A stretch of DNA of 64,000 nucleotides from DASUPK01 sp963800285 (GCA_963800285.1 CAWDAL010000015.1:124001-188000); one strand, 5' to 3'; shown: positions 34,423 to 44,302, counted from the first letter of the stretch. Made by a program: numbers and translations. The notes: a model not told the origin generated them from the sequence alone.

Positions 34423-34905
34423 ATGATGATCGACCCGGGTGGCCCAGCCCCCGACTTCACGCTCTCCGATCAGGACGGCGAGCCGATCAGCCTCTCCTCG
34501 CTCCGGGGGCGGTGGGTGGCCCTCTACTTCTACCCGAAGGCCGACACCCCGGGATGTACCGCTCAGGCCTGCGGTGTCCGCGACCATTCCGCCGACTACG
34601 AGGCGGCGAACGCGGTCGTCCTCGGCATCTCGCCCGATCCGGTCGATGAGCTGCGGGCCTTCGCGGACAAGTACGGCCTCGCGTTCACCCTGCTCTCGGA
34701 CGAGGAACACAAGGTGGCCGACGCCTACGGCGTCTGGGACGAGCTCCAGTTCGGCGACCTGACGGTCTGGGGCAACCGGAGATCGACGGTGCTGATCGAT
34801 CCCGACGGGCGGATCGCGACCGTATTCCCTGACGTCAAGCCGGACGAACACGATCAGCTGGTGCTGGGGGCGCTCGGCGAGCTAGGCGCCGTCGTCTCCG
34901 GGTAA
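34423..34905 (+). CDS. peroxiredoxin (BCP/PrxQ type)
   Basis: 160 residues. The peroxidatic Cys45 is in KADTPGCTAQAC and the likely resolving Cys50 follows five residues later, as in PrxQ. LYFYPKAD and the late R of GNRRSTVLID are also conserved. It reduces peroxides with thioredoxin-type donors. AGGAGG (34416-34421) almost touches the ATG at 34423, so the ATG at 34426 may be the true start. It leads the Rieske oxygenase genes and probably protects against peroxide formed by uncoupled oxygenase turnover. Confidence 0.92.
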   Translation: MMIDPGGPAPDFTLSDQDGEPISLSSLRGRWVALYFYPKADTPGCTAQACGVRDHSADYEAANAVVLGISPDPVDELRAFADKYGLAFTLLSDEEHKVADAYGVWDELQFGDLTVWGNRRSTVLIDPDGRIATVFPDVKPDEHDQLVLGALGELGAVVSG

Positions 34906-34926
34906 GCGCATGAAGGAGGAAGAGAT

Positions 34927-36135
34927 ATGAGTACGACCAACGGCGGCCCGAACGGCGACATCCGCGAAGTTCCCGAGACCTTCAAGCTCTCCGACTGGCC
35001 GCGCAACTGCTGGTACGCGGCCGCCTACGACGTCGAGCTGAAGCGCGAGCTGCTGGGGCGCCGGATCGGCGACCACAGCCTCGTCATGTACCGGCGTGAG
35101 GACGGACAGCCGGTCGCGCTCGAGAACGCCTGCTGGCACCGGCTGATGCCCCTGTCCGAGGGCAAGATCGAGGGCGACAACGTCGCCTGCGGCTACCACG
35201 GGCTGGTCTACAACCCCGAGGGCCGCTGCGTCTTCATGCCCTCCCAGAAGACCATCAACCCGGCTGCCCGCGTGCGCCGCTATCCCGTTGCCGAGAAGCA
35301 TCGGTTCGTCTGGGTCTGGACCGGCGATCCGGCGCTCGCCGACCCGGATCTGATCCCGGACCTGCATTGGAACGACGACCCCGAGTGGGCCGGCGACGGC
35401 AAGCTCATCCACCTCGAGTGCGGCTACAAGCTGATCGTCGACAACCTCATGGACCTGACGCACGAGACCTTCGTGCACGGCGCCAGCATCGGCCAGCGCT
35501 CGATCACCGAGGTTCCGTTCGAGGTCACGCATGGGCCGAATTCGGCGACGGTCACTCGCTGGATGCTCGACGTGGACCCGCCGCCGTTTTGGAAGATGCA
35601 GCTCGGGTGGAAGCTCGAGAAGCCACCCGCCGAGGTCCCCAAGGTCGACCGCTGGCAGATCATCCATTTCCAGGCGCCGAGCACGATCGCGATCGACGTC
35701 GGCGTGGCGCCTCACGGAACCGGTGCGCCGGAGGGCGATCGCTCCCAGGGGGTCAACGGCTACGTGCTCAACACGATGACCCCCGAGACCGAGAGGACCT
35801 GCCACTACTTCTGGGCCTTCGTGCGGAACTACAAGCTCGAGGACCAGCAGTACACGACCATCATCAGAGAGGGCGTGACCGGCGTCTTCGGCGAGGATGA
35901 GGTGGTGCTCGCGGCCCAGCAGCGCGGGGTGGACGACCACCCCGACAAGCAGTTCTACAACCTCAACATCGACGGCGGCGCGATGTGGGCACGCCGCCTG
36001 ATCGACAAGATGCTCGCCGAGGAGGCTGATGACTCTCGGTATCGGGACTCCGCCAGCGAGGCCGAGCGCCAGGAGGGCACCTCCACGCGGGTCGAGGCGA
36101 CGGAGGCTGACGCCGAGCGTCTCGGCGTGAGCTGA
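34927..36135 (+). CDS. VanA-like Rieske oxygenase (aromatic O-demethylase/hydroxylase family)
   Basis: 402 residues. The Rieske 2Fe-2S cluster ligands are Cys69-x-His71 and Cys88-x2-His91 (ENACWHRLMPLSEGK and ACGYHGLVY). The mononuclear iron site is in NLMDLTHETFVHG (His179, His184) with Asp176 bridging. This matches the VanA/DdmC family, which demethylates methoxy-aromatics to phenols and formaldehyde or hydroxylates related rings. The acidic C-terminal extension after residue 355 is not conserved. The VanB-type reductase follows 15 bases on. A methoxyphenolic substrate such as vanillate is likely but not proven. Confidence 0.92.
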   Translation: MSTTNGGPNGDIREVPETFKLSDWPRNCWYAAAYDVELKRELLGRRIGDHSLVMYRREDGQPVALENACWHRLMPLSEGKIEGDNVACGYHGLVYNPEGRCVFMPSQKTINPAARVRRYPVAEKHRFVWVWTGDPALADPDLIPDLHWNDDPEWAGDGKLIHLECGYKLIVDNLMDLTHETFVHGASIGQRSITEVPFEVTHGPNSATVTRWMLDVDPPPFWKMQLGWKLEKPPAEVPKVDRWQIIHFQAPSTIAIDVGVAPHGTGAPEGDRSQGVNGYVLNTMTPETERTCHYFWAFVRNYKLEDQQYTTIIREGVTGVFGEDEVVLAAQQRGVDDHPDKQFYNLNIDGGAMWARRLIDKMLAEEADDSRYRDSASEAERQEGTSTRVEATEADAERLGVS

Positions 36136-36150
36136 CCGGGAGGGCAGCGG

Positions 36151-37173
36151 GTGGCCACCATCGCGACACCCGAGCTCTCGCCGGCGCCCGGTAGGCATTA
36201 CGCCGAGGCACGGATCCGCGCCGTCCGGGACGTCGCCAGCGACGTCCGGATGATCGAGATCGAGCCGTCGGCCGGGGTCCGCCCCTACGCGACGGGGAGC
36301 CACCTCGACATCGCGGTCGACATCGACGGGTTGCCGGACACCCGCTCCTACTCCCTGGTCGGCGAGGGACCCGTCGACGGCGCCTATCGGATCGCCGTCA
36401 AGGAGATCCACGACAGCCGCGGCGGGTCGGTCTGGGTTCGGGCGCTCGAGGCCGGAGCGACCGTCCACGTCTCGGAGCCGCAGAGCAACTTCGAGCTGCA
36501 GTACGGCCGCTCCGAGTACCTCCTGGTGGCCGGAGGGATCGGGATCACGCCGATCTTCGGCATGGCCCATGCGCTGGAGCGCCACGGCAGGCCGTTTCGC
36601 CTCCTCTACGCGGCGCACACTCGGGAGCAGATGCCCTTCGTCGGCGAGCTCTCCGAGCTGCTCGGGGACCGGCTCGAGCTCTTTGTCTCTGCTGAGGGCA
36701 ACCGGCTCGACATCGGCACCGAGGTCGAGCGGCTCGACCCTGACGGTGAGCTCTATCTCTGCGGGCCGCTGCGCCTGCGGGACGCCGCCATCCACGAATG
36801 GCGCAAGCGAGAGCGCCGGGCGGACCGCCTGCAGTTCGAGACCTTCGCCTCCGGCGGTGCCTTCGCGCCCGAGGACTTCCTGGTCCACGTGCGCGACGCC
36901 GGCTGCGAGGTCCGCGTGCACCGGAACCGCACGCTGCTCGACGCCCTCAAGGACGAGGGCGTGGACATGATGTGGGACTGTCTGCGGGGGGAATGCGGGC
37001 TCTGCGCCGCGACGGTGGTCGACGTAGAGGGCGAGCTCGACCATCGCGACGTCTTCCTGAGCGACGAGGAGAAGGAAGCGGGCGGGGCGATCATCACCTG
37101 CGTCTCGCGCGCGGTCGGCGGCGCGATCACGATCGACACGGGATTCCGGCCCGATCCGGAAACAGACCAATAG
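36151..37173 (+). CDS. VanB-like reductase (FMN, NAD(P), 2Fe-2S)
   Basis: 340 residues from a GTG at 36151. Order: FAD/FMN-binding beta barrel (RSYSLVGEG), NAD-binding domain (LLVAGGIGITPIF, LYAAHTREQMPF, LYLCGPLRLRDA) and a C-terminal plant-type 2Fe-2S domain with CLRGECGLC and a distal Cys in IITCVSRA. This is the phthalate-dioxygenase-reductase/VanB order. It passes NAD(P)H electrons to the adjacent Rieske oxygenase. It ends just upstream of the first PEP-utiliser gene. Confidence 0.92.
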   Translation: MATIATPELSPAPGRHYAEARIRAVRDVASDVRMIEIEPSAGVRPYATGSHLDIAVDIDGLPDTRSYSLVGEGPVDGAYRIAVKEIHDSRGGSVWVRALEAGATVHVSEPQSNFELQYGRSEYLLVAGGIGITPIFGMAHALERHGRPFRLLYAAHTREQMPFVGELSELLGDRLELFVSAEGNRLDIGTEVERLDPDGELYLCGPLRLRDAAIHEWRKRERRADRLQFETFASGGAFAPEDFLVHVRDAGCEVRVHRNRTLLDALKDEGVDMMWDCLRGECGLCAATVVDVEGELDHRDVFLSDEEKEAGGAIITCVSRAVGGAITIDTGFRPDPETDQ

Positions 37174-37216
37174 ACTTGACTTTCTCTCGCTGGACGCGAC
37201 GGAGGAGGAGAGACAG

Positions 37217-39040
37217 ATGGCAACAGCGTCGTCCGAGGTGGGCGCCTTCCCAAGCCCGTTCTCGATCGAGACCCCGCAGGGCTGCGAGGGATGGGAGGAG
37301 ATGTACCCCTACTGGGCGCTCTTCGACGAGCGCCGCAAGGAGGCGGACGAGAACCGGCTCTGGTTCTGGAACTCGATGCACTTCCCGCTGCCGATGCCGG
37401 CCTTCGACATGTGCGAGGTCGACGTCCCCTACTTCACCTTCGCCGGCTGGCAGAACCGGGCCTTCGCCGTCCCGCCCGCGATGGGCGTCGACTACCGGGT
37501 CGTCAACGGCTACGTCTACATCTCGCCCAACCCCGTCACCGATCCCGACCTGATCGCCGAGCGCGCCGAGTTCTTCCAGAAGCGCGCGGGCCACTACTTC
37601 TCCAACTGGGACGAGCTCTACGTCAAGTGGCGGGAGAAGATGGAGGCGCTCAACCGCGAGGTCGAGGCGATCGAGGTGCCCGAGCTGGGGCAGTACGAGC
37701 CCGACGAGGTGCTCTTCACGGACCGCAAGCTCAGCAACGTCGAGCTCCTGGAGGCCTACCGGCACACGCTCCACTGCCTGGAGCTGATGTGGCAGCACCA
37801 CTTCGAGTTCCTGCTGCTCGGCTACGGCGCCTATCTGACCTTCGCCGAGTTCTGCCGCGAGGCGCTGCCCGACATTCCCGACCAGCACATCTCGCAGATG
37901 GTCGCGGGAGTCGACGTCGACCTCTTCCGTGCCGACGAGGAGCTGCGGCGGCTGGCGCGGCTGGCGATCGAGACCGACGTCGCCGGTGCGTTTGCGGAGG
38001 ACCGCTCCCCCGACGAGATCAACGCGGAGCTCGCTCAGAGCGATGCCGGCAAGAAGTGGCTCGAGGAGCTCGAGGCGATCAAGGACCCCTGGTTCAACAT
38101 GGGGACGGGGGACGGGCTCTACCACTACTACGGCAGCTGGAACGACGATCCCCGGATCCCGTACTCGTCGCTGACCGGTCACATCGCGGCGCTCCAGGCG
38201 GGCGAGCAGATCGACCGCCCGACCGAGGAGGTGATCGCCGAGCGCGACCGGATCTCCTCCGAGTACGCGGCCCTGCTCAGCGAGGAGGCGCGCCCGACCT
38301 TCGAGGAGCTGCTCGGCCTCTCGCGCAAGGTCTTCCCCTACGTCGAGGAGCACAAGTTCTACTGCGACTACTGGTTCCAGTCGCGCTTCTTCAACAAGGT
38401 GCGCGAGTTCGGGGCCGTGCTCGCGGAGCACAAGTTCCTGGAGGAGGCGGAGGACATCTTCCAGCTCGACCGCCGCGAGGTCCTGGAGGTCCTCGAGGAG
38501 CTGGCGCTGACCTGGGCGACGGGCGGGCAGCCGCTCGGCCCGGACCGCTGGCCGCCGATCGTCGCCCGCCGCAAGGAGCTGCTCGCGAAGCTCGAGGAGT
38601 GGAACCCGCCGCCTGCGCTCGGCGCGATGCCCGAGGACGTCAACGACCCGATGGTCGTGATGCTCTGGGGCGTCACCAAGGAAAGGCTCCAGGCCTGGGC
38701 CGGCTCCCAGGAGGACGGGGCACAGCTGCCCGGCTACGCCGCGTCTCCCGGCGAGGTCGAGGGCGAGGCCCGGGTGGTTCGTTCCGCCGAGCAGCTCGAC
38801 GAGGTCCAGCCCGGGGAGATCCTCGTCTGCACGATCACCTCGCCGGCCTGGGCCCCGATCTTCTCCAAAATCACCGCGACGGTCACCGACATCGGCGGGA
38901 TCATGTCCCACGCCGCGATCGTCTCCCGGGAGTACGGCCTGCCGGCGGTGGTCGGCACCGGGACCGCGACCTCGCGGATCAAGACCGGTCAGCGAATCAA
39001 GGTCGACGGCTCGACCGGGATGGTCGAGATCCTCGATTGA
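37217..39040 (+). CDS. split dikinase, substrate plus swivel-His subunit (copy 1)
   Basis: 607 residues. Residues about 1-500 are a helical domain with no independent family name that I know, resembling the substrate-binding middle part of rifampin phosphotransferases and the PEP-utiliser subunit of phenol-phosphorylating dikinases. Residues about 510-605 are the PEP-utiliser swivel domain, with the phospho-acceptor His565 in GGIMSHAAIVSREYGLPAVVG. There is no ATP-grasp domain in this protein; the partner is probably 44337-45359. The AGGAGGAGAGA ribosome-binding stretch precedes the ATG. Close paralogue of 40065-41903. It follows the Rieske reductase and converges on LysR. Confidence 0.85.
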   Translation: MATASSEVGAFPSPFSIETPQGCEGWEEMYPYWALFDERRKEADENRLWFWNSMHFPLPMPAFDMCEVDVPYFTFAGWQNRAFAVPPAMGVDYRVVNGYVYISPNPVTDPDLIAERAEFFQKRAGHYFSNWDELYVKWREKMEALNREVEAIEVPELGQYEPDEVLFTDRKLSNVELLEAYRHTLHCLELMWQHHFEFLLLGYGAYLTFAEFCREALPDIPDQHISQMVAGVDVDLFRADEELRRLARLAIETDVAGAFAEDRSPDEINAELAQSDAGKKWLEELEAIKDPWFNMGTGDGLYHYYGSWNDDPRIPYSSLTGHIAALQAGEQIDRPTEEVIAERDRISSEYAALLSEEARPTFEELLGLSRKVFPYVEEHKFYCDYWFQSRFFNKVREFGAVLAEHKFLEEAEDIFQLDRREVLEVLEELALTWATGGQPLGPDRWPPIVARRKELLAKLEEWNPPPALGAMPEDVNDPMVVMLWGVTKERLQAWAGSQEDGAQLPGYAASPGEVEGEARVVRSAEQLDEVQPGEILVCTITSPAWAPIFSKITATVTDIGGIMSHAAIVSREYGLPAVVGTGTATSRIKTGQRIKVDGSTGMVEILD

Positions 39041-39929
39041 CCGAGTCGGAACGCGTGCGCTCGGCGACCTCACAAAGTCGCTGAAGCGTGGGCAGGGTGT
39101 CTCCCCGCCTCCACGCGATCGCGATCCCCATGCTCGGCTCGGGCGGAGCGAACCTGCGATAGACCGCTCCGGGGATCCGCAGGCTTCGCGAGCGCTCGAG
39201 CATGATGAAAGAGATCCCGGCGCCCTCCGCCACCGCATGGACGATCCTCTCCTCCTCAGGTTCCGTGCGCGCGATCGGAGCCCAGGGCGGATCGCCATAG
39301 ACTTCCCGCCGCACCTCGCGCCACGCACCGGGGCCGTGGCTCTCGGGCCACCAGACGAGCGGCTCCTCCCGGAGCTCCTCGGGCCGAACTCGCTTGCGCT
39401 TGGCCAGCGAATGCCCCTTGGGGAGGACGCAGACCATCGGCTCGCGGCCAAGCGACAGCTCCTCCAGGCCCGGGGTCTCGAGGGGTGGGCGTACGAAGCC
39501 CACGTCGATGTCGCCGCCTAGCAACTGCTCGACGTGCAGCATCGTGTTGCCGACGCTCAGCTCGACCTCGACCTCGGGGTAGAGGCTGCGGTACTCGTCG
39601 ACGATCGCGCCCGCGATTCCGCCAGTCAGCGAACGGGTCAGGCTCAGACGGAGCCTGCCTCGCTGCCCCATTCCGGTGGCGCGCGTCACGGCCGCCGCCT
39701 CGTCGGCGCGCGCGAGGAGCCCGCGAGCCTCTGGGAGCAGCGCCTCACCCGCGGCCGTCAGCGATGCGCCGCGCCGGTTACGGTCGAAGAGCCGGACTCC
39801 GAGTTCGGCCTCGAGCGTCCGGATCTGCTGGCTGACGCTCGGCTGGGCCAGATGGAGCCGGTCGGCCGCCCGGCGGAAGTGAAGCTCCTCCGCCACCGCG
39901 ACGAACGATCGAAGCTGACGCAGCTCCAT
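38997..39929 (-). CDS. LysR-family transcriptional regulator
   Basis: 310 residues from the ATG at 39929 (MELRQLRSFVAVAEELHF). The winged helix (RAADRLHLAQPSVSQQIRTLEAELGVRLFDRNRR) is canonical; the substrate-binding domain follows from about residue 90 with DIDVGFVRPPLE. It resembles BenM/CatM-type regulators of aromatic catabolism. It is divergent from the second dikinase subunit, with 135 bases between them, so it probably responds to the aromatic inducer and controls that operon. Its stop overlaps the first dikinase gene by 44 bases. Confidence 0.92.
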   Translation of the reverse strand: MELRQLRSFVAVAEELHFRRAADRLHLAQPSVSQQIRTLEAELGVRLFDRNRRGASLTAAGEALLPEARGLLARADEAAAVTRATGMGQRGRLRLSLTRSLTGGIAGAIVDEYRSLYPEVEVELSVGNTMLHVEQLLGGDIDVGFVRPPLETPGLEELSLGREPMVCVLPKGHSLAKRKRVRPEELREEPLVWWPESHGPGAWREVRREVYGDPPWAPIARTEPEEERIVHAVAEGAGISFIMLERSRSLRIPGAVYRRFAPPEPSMGIAIAWRRGDTLPTLQRLCEVAERTRSDSVNRGSRPSRSSRRP

Positions 39930-40064
39930 CGGGGGATGATAGGCGGGAACTCTCACAGGCGTTCTCATTGGGCATTGATCGACCACCCCCATTCGACCTA
40001 AGGTGGCGCGCGTCGGTCCAGACGCCACACCGGCGCCCGACACCGGAGAGAGAGGAAGGCAACT
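39930..40064. promoter_or_regulatory. LysR-divergent control region
   Basis: 135 bases between the LysR and second dikinase starts. ACCTAAGGT (39996-40004) is a near-palindrome, and GAAC (39947-39950) faces GTTC (39961-39964). AGGAAGG (40053-40059) is the ribosome-binding site for the GTG at 40065. These are weak candidates; a LysR box cannot be assigned with confidence. Confidence 0.35.
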
Positions 40065-41903
40065 GTGGAGATGACCGCGACGAAGTCCAACACCCGGGGA
40101 TTTCTGAGTCCGTTCGAGGTCCCGGCGCCCGAGGGGTGCGAGGGCTGGGAGTCGATGTTCCCCTACTACGCGCACTTCAGCGAGGAGCGACGCTCCTCGG
40201 AGGAATCGAGGGGCTGGTTCCGGGACGGGATGCACTTTCCAGAGCCGATGTACCCCTTCGACTTCGTCACAGCCGATTCGCCCTACATGTCCCTGGGCCA
40301 GGCGAACTCCCGCATCTTTGCGGTCCCGCCGGCCCTCGGCATCGACCACCGGGTCCTCTACGGCTGGGTCTACATGAGCGCGAATCCCGTGACGGATGAG
40401 GCCGAGATCGGGCGCCGCGCGGAGCTCTTCGAGAAGCGCGCGGGCTTCTACTTCGAGAACTGGGACGAGCTGTATGAGCGCTGGCGCGAGAAGGTCGAGG
40501 CGACGATCCGCGAGATCGACGCGCTCGAGGTCCCCGACCTGCCGGAGATCGAGGACGAGGCCGTGGTGATGGAGGGCCACGGGTTCGGCTCGAGCCACAC
40601 CCTGCTCGTCGCCTACAACCGGCTGCTGGAGAGCATCGACCTGATCTGGCAGTACCACTTCGAGTTCCTCAATCTCGGCTACGCGGCGTACCTCTCCTTC
40701 TACGAGCTCTGCAAGCAGAGCTTTCCCGACATCAGCGATCAGGCGATCGCGAAAATGGTCTCGGGCATCGACGTGATCCTGTTCCGGCCCGACAACGAGT
40801 TGAAGCGGCTGGCGGCGAGCGCGGTCGAGGCAGGACTCACGGAGGTCCTCAAGTCGGCGACGACGGAAGACGAGCTGAAGGAAGGCCTCGCGGGCACCGA
40901 GGCGGGCGATGCCTGGCTGGCCGACTGGGACTCTGTGAAGGAGCCCTGGTTCAACTACTCGAACGGCAACGGCTTCTATCACCACCACCGTTCATGGATC
41001 GATGACCCGGCCGTTCCGATCGCGGCCCTGGCGAGCTACGCGAGCAGGATCGAGGCCGGCGAGGACGTCGCCCGGCCGCTCGATGAGGTCACCGCCGAAC
41101 GCGACAGGGTCACCGCCGGCTACCGGGACTTGATCGCCGACGATGATGCGCGCGCCGCATTCGACCAGAACCTGGGTCTCGCCCGGACGGTCTTCCCGTA
41201 TGTGGAGAGCCACAACTTCTACGTCGAGCACTGGTACCACACGATCTTCTGGAACAAGGTCCGCGAGTTCGGCGCGCTGCTGGCCCGCAACCGCTTCGTC
41301 GAGGACGCCGAGGACGTCTTCTACCTGCAGCGCCACGAGGTGCTGGACGCGCTGGTGGACCTGCGCCTCGCCTGGGCGGCCGGCTCCGAGGGGCGAGGCC
41401 CCGGCTACTGGCCGCCGATCGTCGCGCGGCGCAAGGAGATCATGGAGGCAGCCCGGAGCTGGTCTCCGCCACCCGCTCTAGGGGTCGTACCGGAGGCGAT
41501 CACCGAGCCGATGACGATCATGCTCTGGGGCATCACCACGGAGCGAGTGCGGGAGTGGGCGGACCCGGGGCAGATCGATGACGCCACCCTGACCGGGTTC
41601 GCGGGTTCGTCGGGCACCGTCGAAGGCAAGGCGCGGGTAGTCGCGGAGGTGGACCAGCTCAGCCAGCTCGAGGAGGGTGAGATCCTGGTCGCCCCGGTGA
41701 CGTCGCCCAGCTGGACGCCCGTGTTCGGCAAGATCGCCGCCGCGGTCTCCGACATCGGAGGGATCATGTCCCACGCGGCGATCGTCTCCCGCGAGTACGG
41801 ATTGCCTGCCGTAGTCGGCACGGGCAACGCGACCTCACGGATCAAGACCGGCGACCGACTGCGTGTGGACGGCGATGCCGGCACCGTGACGATCCTCGAG
41901 TAG
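40065..41903 (+). CDS. split dikinase, substrate plus swivel-His subunit (copy 2)
   Basis: 612 residues from a GTG at 40065 (an ATG two codons on is possible). Same architecture as 37217-39040, with many identical stretches: PEGCEGWESMFPYYAHFSEE, NPVTD, YHFEFLNLGYAAYLSF, WPPIVARRKE and the swivel motif GGIMSHAAIVSREYGLPAVVG with phospho-acceptor His570. Divergence is greatest in the first 300 residues, as expected if the two copies accept different substrates. It starts the operon of FAD enzyme, SDR, ATP-grasp subunit, carboxyltransferase and phosphatase, and ends directly against the next start (TAG then ATG). Confidence 0.85.
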   Translation: MEMTATKSNTRGFLSPFEVPAPEGCEGWESMFPYYAHFSEERRSSEESRGWFRDGMHFPEPMYPFDFVTADSPYMSLGQANSRIFAVPPALGIDHRVLYGWVYMSANPVTDEAEIGRRAELFEKRAGFYFENWDELYERWREKVEATIREIDALEVPDLPEIEDEAVVMEGHGFGSSHTLLVAYNRLLESIDLIWQYHFEFLNLGYAAYLSFYELCKQSFPDISDQAIAKMVSGIDVILFRPDNELKRLAASAVEAGLTEVLKSATTEDELKEGLAGTEAGDAWLADWDSVKEPWFNYSNGNGFYHHHRSWIDDPAVPIAALASYASRIEAGEDVARPLDEVTAERDRVTAGYRDLIADDDARAAFDQNLGLARTVFPYVESHNFYVEHWYHTIFWNKVREFGALLARNRFVEDAEDVFYLQRHEVLDALVDLRLAWAAGSEGRGPGYWPPIVARRKEIMEAARSWSPPPALGVVPEAITEPMTIMLWGITTERVREWADPGQIDDATLTGFAGSSGTVEGKARVVAEVDQLSQLEEGEILVAPVTSPSWTPVFGKIAAAVSDIGGIMSHAAIVSREYGLPAVVGTGNATSRIKTGDRLRVDGDAGTVTILE

Positions 41904-43550
41904 ATGTCCGATTCGCGCTACGACGCGGTGATCGTGGGCGGCGGCCACCATGGGACGATCATCGCCTGCTACCTGGCGCGGGCGGGGATGTCGGTGTTGG
42001 TCGTGGAGCGGAGCCCGCATCTCGGCGGCGGAGCCTGCTCCAGCGAGGGCCCGGCGCCCGGTTTCCTGATGAACCACTGCAGCCACTGGACCCGCTTCTA
42101 TGGGCACCCCGCCTATCGGGACTTCGATCTCCACGAGGAGGGGCTGCGCTACATCTTTCCCGAGCAGAACGAGGGGATGATCTTCGACGACGGCTCATCC
42201 TTCATCGGCTACTCCGCCTCGCGTGTGGTCGACCCTGTCACAGGACGGCAGGAGCGCTCCGAGCAGAACGTCCGCAAGACGTGGGAACAGATCGCGCGCT
42301 TCTCCCAGCGGGATGCCGAGACGTACATGGAGCTCCTGGGCGCCTACGAGAAGCATTGGAAGGGGGCGTTTCGCCGTCACCGCTTCAGCGTTCCGCCGCC
42401 CTGGGGCACGCCGGATCCGCTCGAGGAGCTGATCGGCGTGGACGGGACGCGCATCGAGCCCGTCCATCAGTTCATGACCCTCGGGCAGCTGGCCCGCGAC
42501 TTCTTCGAGAGCCCTGAGCTCCAGATCCTGTTCATGCGGGCGGCGACGACCTCCACGGGCTGCTTTCCGGACGACGTTCCGGGGCTTCAGGGCCTGATCC
42601 ACTGCATTCCGCTCACCCTCTCGTTCGAGCCCGCGGCGATCGCCGTCGGGGGAAGCCAGGCGATCACCGACGCCCTCGTCTCGGCGGGCGGGAAGCTCGG
42701 CGTCGAATACGTGACCTCCTGCGACGTCGATCGAATCGAGGTCGAGAACGGCCGGGCGGTCGGAGTGCATCTTGCCGACGGATCGCGCATCGCGGCCGAC
42801 CTGGTGGTCAGCAACCTCGGCCTGCCGCAGACCTTCCTGCGCCTCCTCCGCGATCAACCTGTCGACGGGGGGATGCTTCGCCGGATCCGCAACATCCACT
42901 ACGACCGCGGTCAGCTGCTCTGGGCGAACCTGGCGATCGAGGAGCCGCCCGCCTACACGGCGGAGAGCGACAACCCCGGAGTCGGGGCTCAGCCGCGCCT
43001 CTACTGGGGCCCGAAGGATCTCGACGAGCTCTCGCATCGCTACCAGGCCGAGATCTCGCTGAACGGCTTCGCCCGCCGTCCATACGTGCTCTGCTCCGTG
43101 GACAGCCTCTGGGACGAGACCCGCGCTCCGGCCGGCAGCCACATCGTCGGGGTCGAGGAGTTCGCGGCCCCGCGGCGGCTGTTCGACGGTCGCTGGCCCG
43201 AGGTCAAGGAGCGATTCATGGACAACCTGCTCCGCGAGTGGTCGCGATACGCGCCCAACATGACCCGCGACAACGTGATCGCCTCACGCGTCTATGGCCC
43301 CGACGACATTGAGCGCCGGCGACCGGACATGCTCGAGGGCGGCTACTCGACCGGGAGCACGATCGCCTCTCAGGTCGGCCGCTTCCGGCCGATCCCCGAG
43401 TTGACCGGTTACCGGCTTCCGGTCGACAACCTCTACGACTGCTCGGCGAATCTCCACTCCGGGCCCGGAATCGGCCGCGGGTCCTCTCTGAACTGCTTCC
43501 GCGAGATCGCCCACGACCACTCCCTGGACACGGAGCCCGCGGTTGCATGA
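41904..43550 (+). CDS. CrtI-like NAD(P)/FAD-dependent oxidoreductase
   Basis: 548 residues. The N-terminal Rossmann segment is VIVGGGHHGTIIACYLARAGMSVLVVER and SPHLGGGACSSE, as in phytoene desaturase/amine oxidase-like flavoproteins; AVGGSQAITDAL and the C-terminal SGPGIGRGSSLN segment complete the FAD site. In this catabolic context it more likely oxidises or isomerises the ring or side chain of the phosphorylated intermediate than a carotenoid. It begins on the base after the preceding stop and ends in an ATGA overlap with the SDR. Confidence 0.88.
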   Translation: MSDSRYDAVIVGGGHHGTIIACYLARAGMSVLVVERSPHLGGGACSSEGPAPGFLMNHCSHWTRFYGHPAYRDFDLHEEGLRYIFPEQNEGMIFDDGSSFIGYSASRVVDPVTGRQERSEQNVRKTWEQIARFSQRDAETYMELLGAYEKHWKGAFRRHRFSVPPPWGTPDPLEELIGVDGTRIEPVHQFMTLGQLARDFFESPELQILFMRAATTSTGCFPDDVPGLQGLIHCIPLTLSFEPAAIAVGGSQAITDALVSAGGKLGVEYVTSCDVDRIEVENGRAVGVHLADGSRIAADLVVSNLGLPQTFLRLLRDQPVDGGMLRRIRNIHYDRGQLLWANLAIEEPPAYTAESDNPGVGAQPRLYWGPKDLDELSHRYQAEISLNGFARRPYVLCSVDSLWDETRAPAGSHIVGVEEFAAPRRLFDGRWPEVKERFMDNLLREWSRYAPNMTRDNVIASRVYGPDDIERRRPDMLEGGYSTGSTIASQVGRFRPIPELTGYRLPVDNLYDCSANLHSGPGIGRGSSLNCFREIAHDHSLDTEPAVA

Positions 43551-44302
43551 GCGATCGCCTGGCGGGAAAGCGTGTCGTCGTCACCGGTGCCGCAGGAGGC
43601 CTCGGTCGCGCATTCGTCATCCATCTCGCCGGGATCGGGGCACGGGTGCTGGCCAGCGACGTGCGCGGGCCGGAGCTCGCGGAGACCTGCGAGCTGGCGG
43701 GCGAGGAGGGGGACACAGTCCTGCCGGCGATCGCCGACGTGGGCTCGCCCGAGCAGACGGCGGCGCTCGCTGGGATGGCGAGGGAGGCGTTCGGCGGGGT
43801 AGATGCCCTGGTCAACAACGCGGGGCTGATCGAGGGCCTGACACGGCGCCCGTTCGAAGAGATCCCGGACGAGGAGTGGGATCGGGTTTTGCGCGTGAAC
43901 GCCAAGGGCCCGTGGCTCTGCGCCAAGGCGATCGTTCCGATGATGCGCGAGGGACGCGGAGGCTCGATCGTGAACCTCTCCTCGGAGGTGGCATTCTCAG
44001 GCTCCTCGGGTGTCGTTCACTACGTTGCCTCGAAGGCCGCGGTCGTGGGGTTGACGCGGGCCCTGGGGAAGGAGCTGGGGCCGGCGAGGATCCGGGTCAA
44101 CGCCATCGCCCCCGGATTCATCCCCACCGGCGGGACGAAGGGCCTGGCCGACGGTGCGACATACGATGTGAGCCTCACGCCCTTGGGCCGGGTCGGACAG
44201 CCGGACGACCTGCTCGGCGCGCTGACCTTCCTCGTGTCCGACGAGAGCGCCTTCGTCACCGGCCAGACGATCCTCGTCAACGGCGGCCGCCTGGTGCGCT
44301 GA
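43547..44302 (+). CDS. classical SDR oxidoreductase
   Basis: 251 residues. Cofactor motif TGAAGGLGRAF, the NNAG strand (LVNNAGLIE), catalytic NLSS and YVASK (YxxxK), and the C-terminal NPG-type strand APGFIPTGG. An acidic Asp at the end of strand two (SDVRG) suggests NAD over NADP. Likely an alcohol/ketone or dihydrodiol dehydrogenase in the pathway. It is coupled to the FAD enzyme by ATGA, and the ATP-grasp gene follows after 34 bases. Confidence 0.9.
   Translation: MSDRLAGKRVVVTGAAGGLGRAFVIHLAGIGARVLASDVRGPELAETCELAGEEGDTVLPAIADVGSPEQTAALAGMAREAFGGVDALVNNAGLIEGLTRRPFEEIPDEEWDRVLRVNAKGPWLCAKAIVPMMREGRGGSIVNLSSEVAFSGSSGVVHYVASKAAVVGLTRALGKELGPARIRVNAIAPGFIPTGGTKGLADGATYDVSLTPLGRVGQPDDLLGALTFLVSDESAFVTGQTILVNGGRLVR

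Noticed and set aside
41904..43550. FAD oxidoreductase as a phytoene desaturase of a carotenoid cluster
   Set aside because: No phytoene synthase, cyclase or other Crt genes are present; the fold is shared by many unrelated FAD oxidases.
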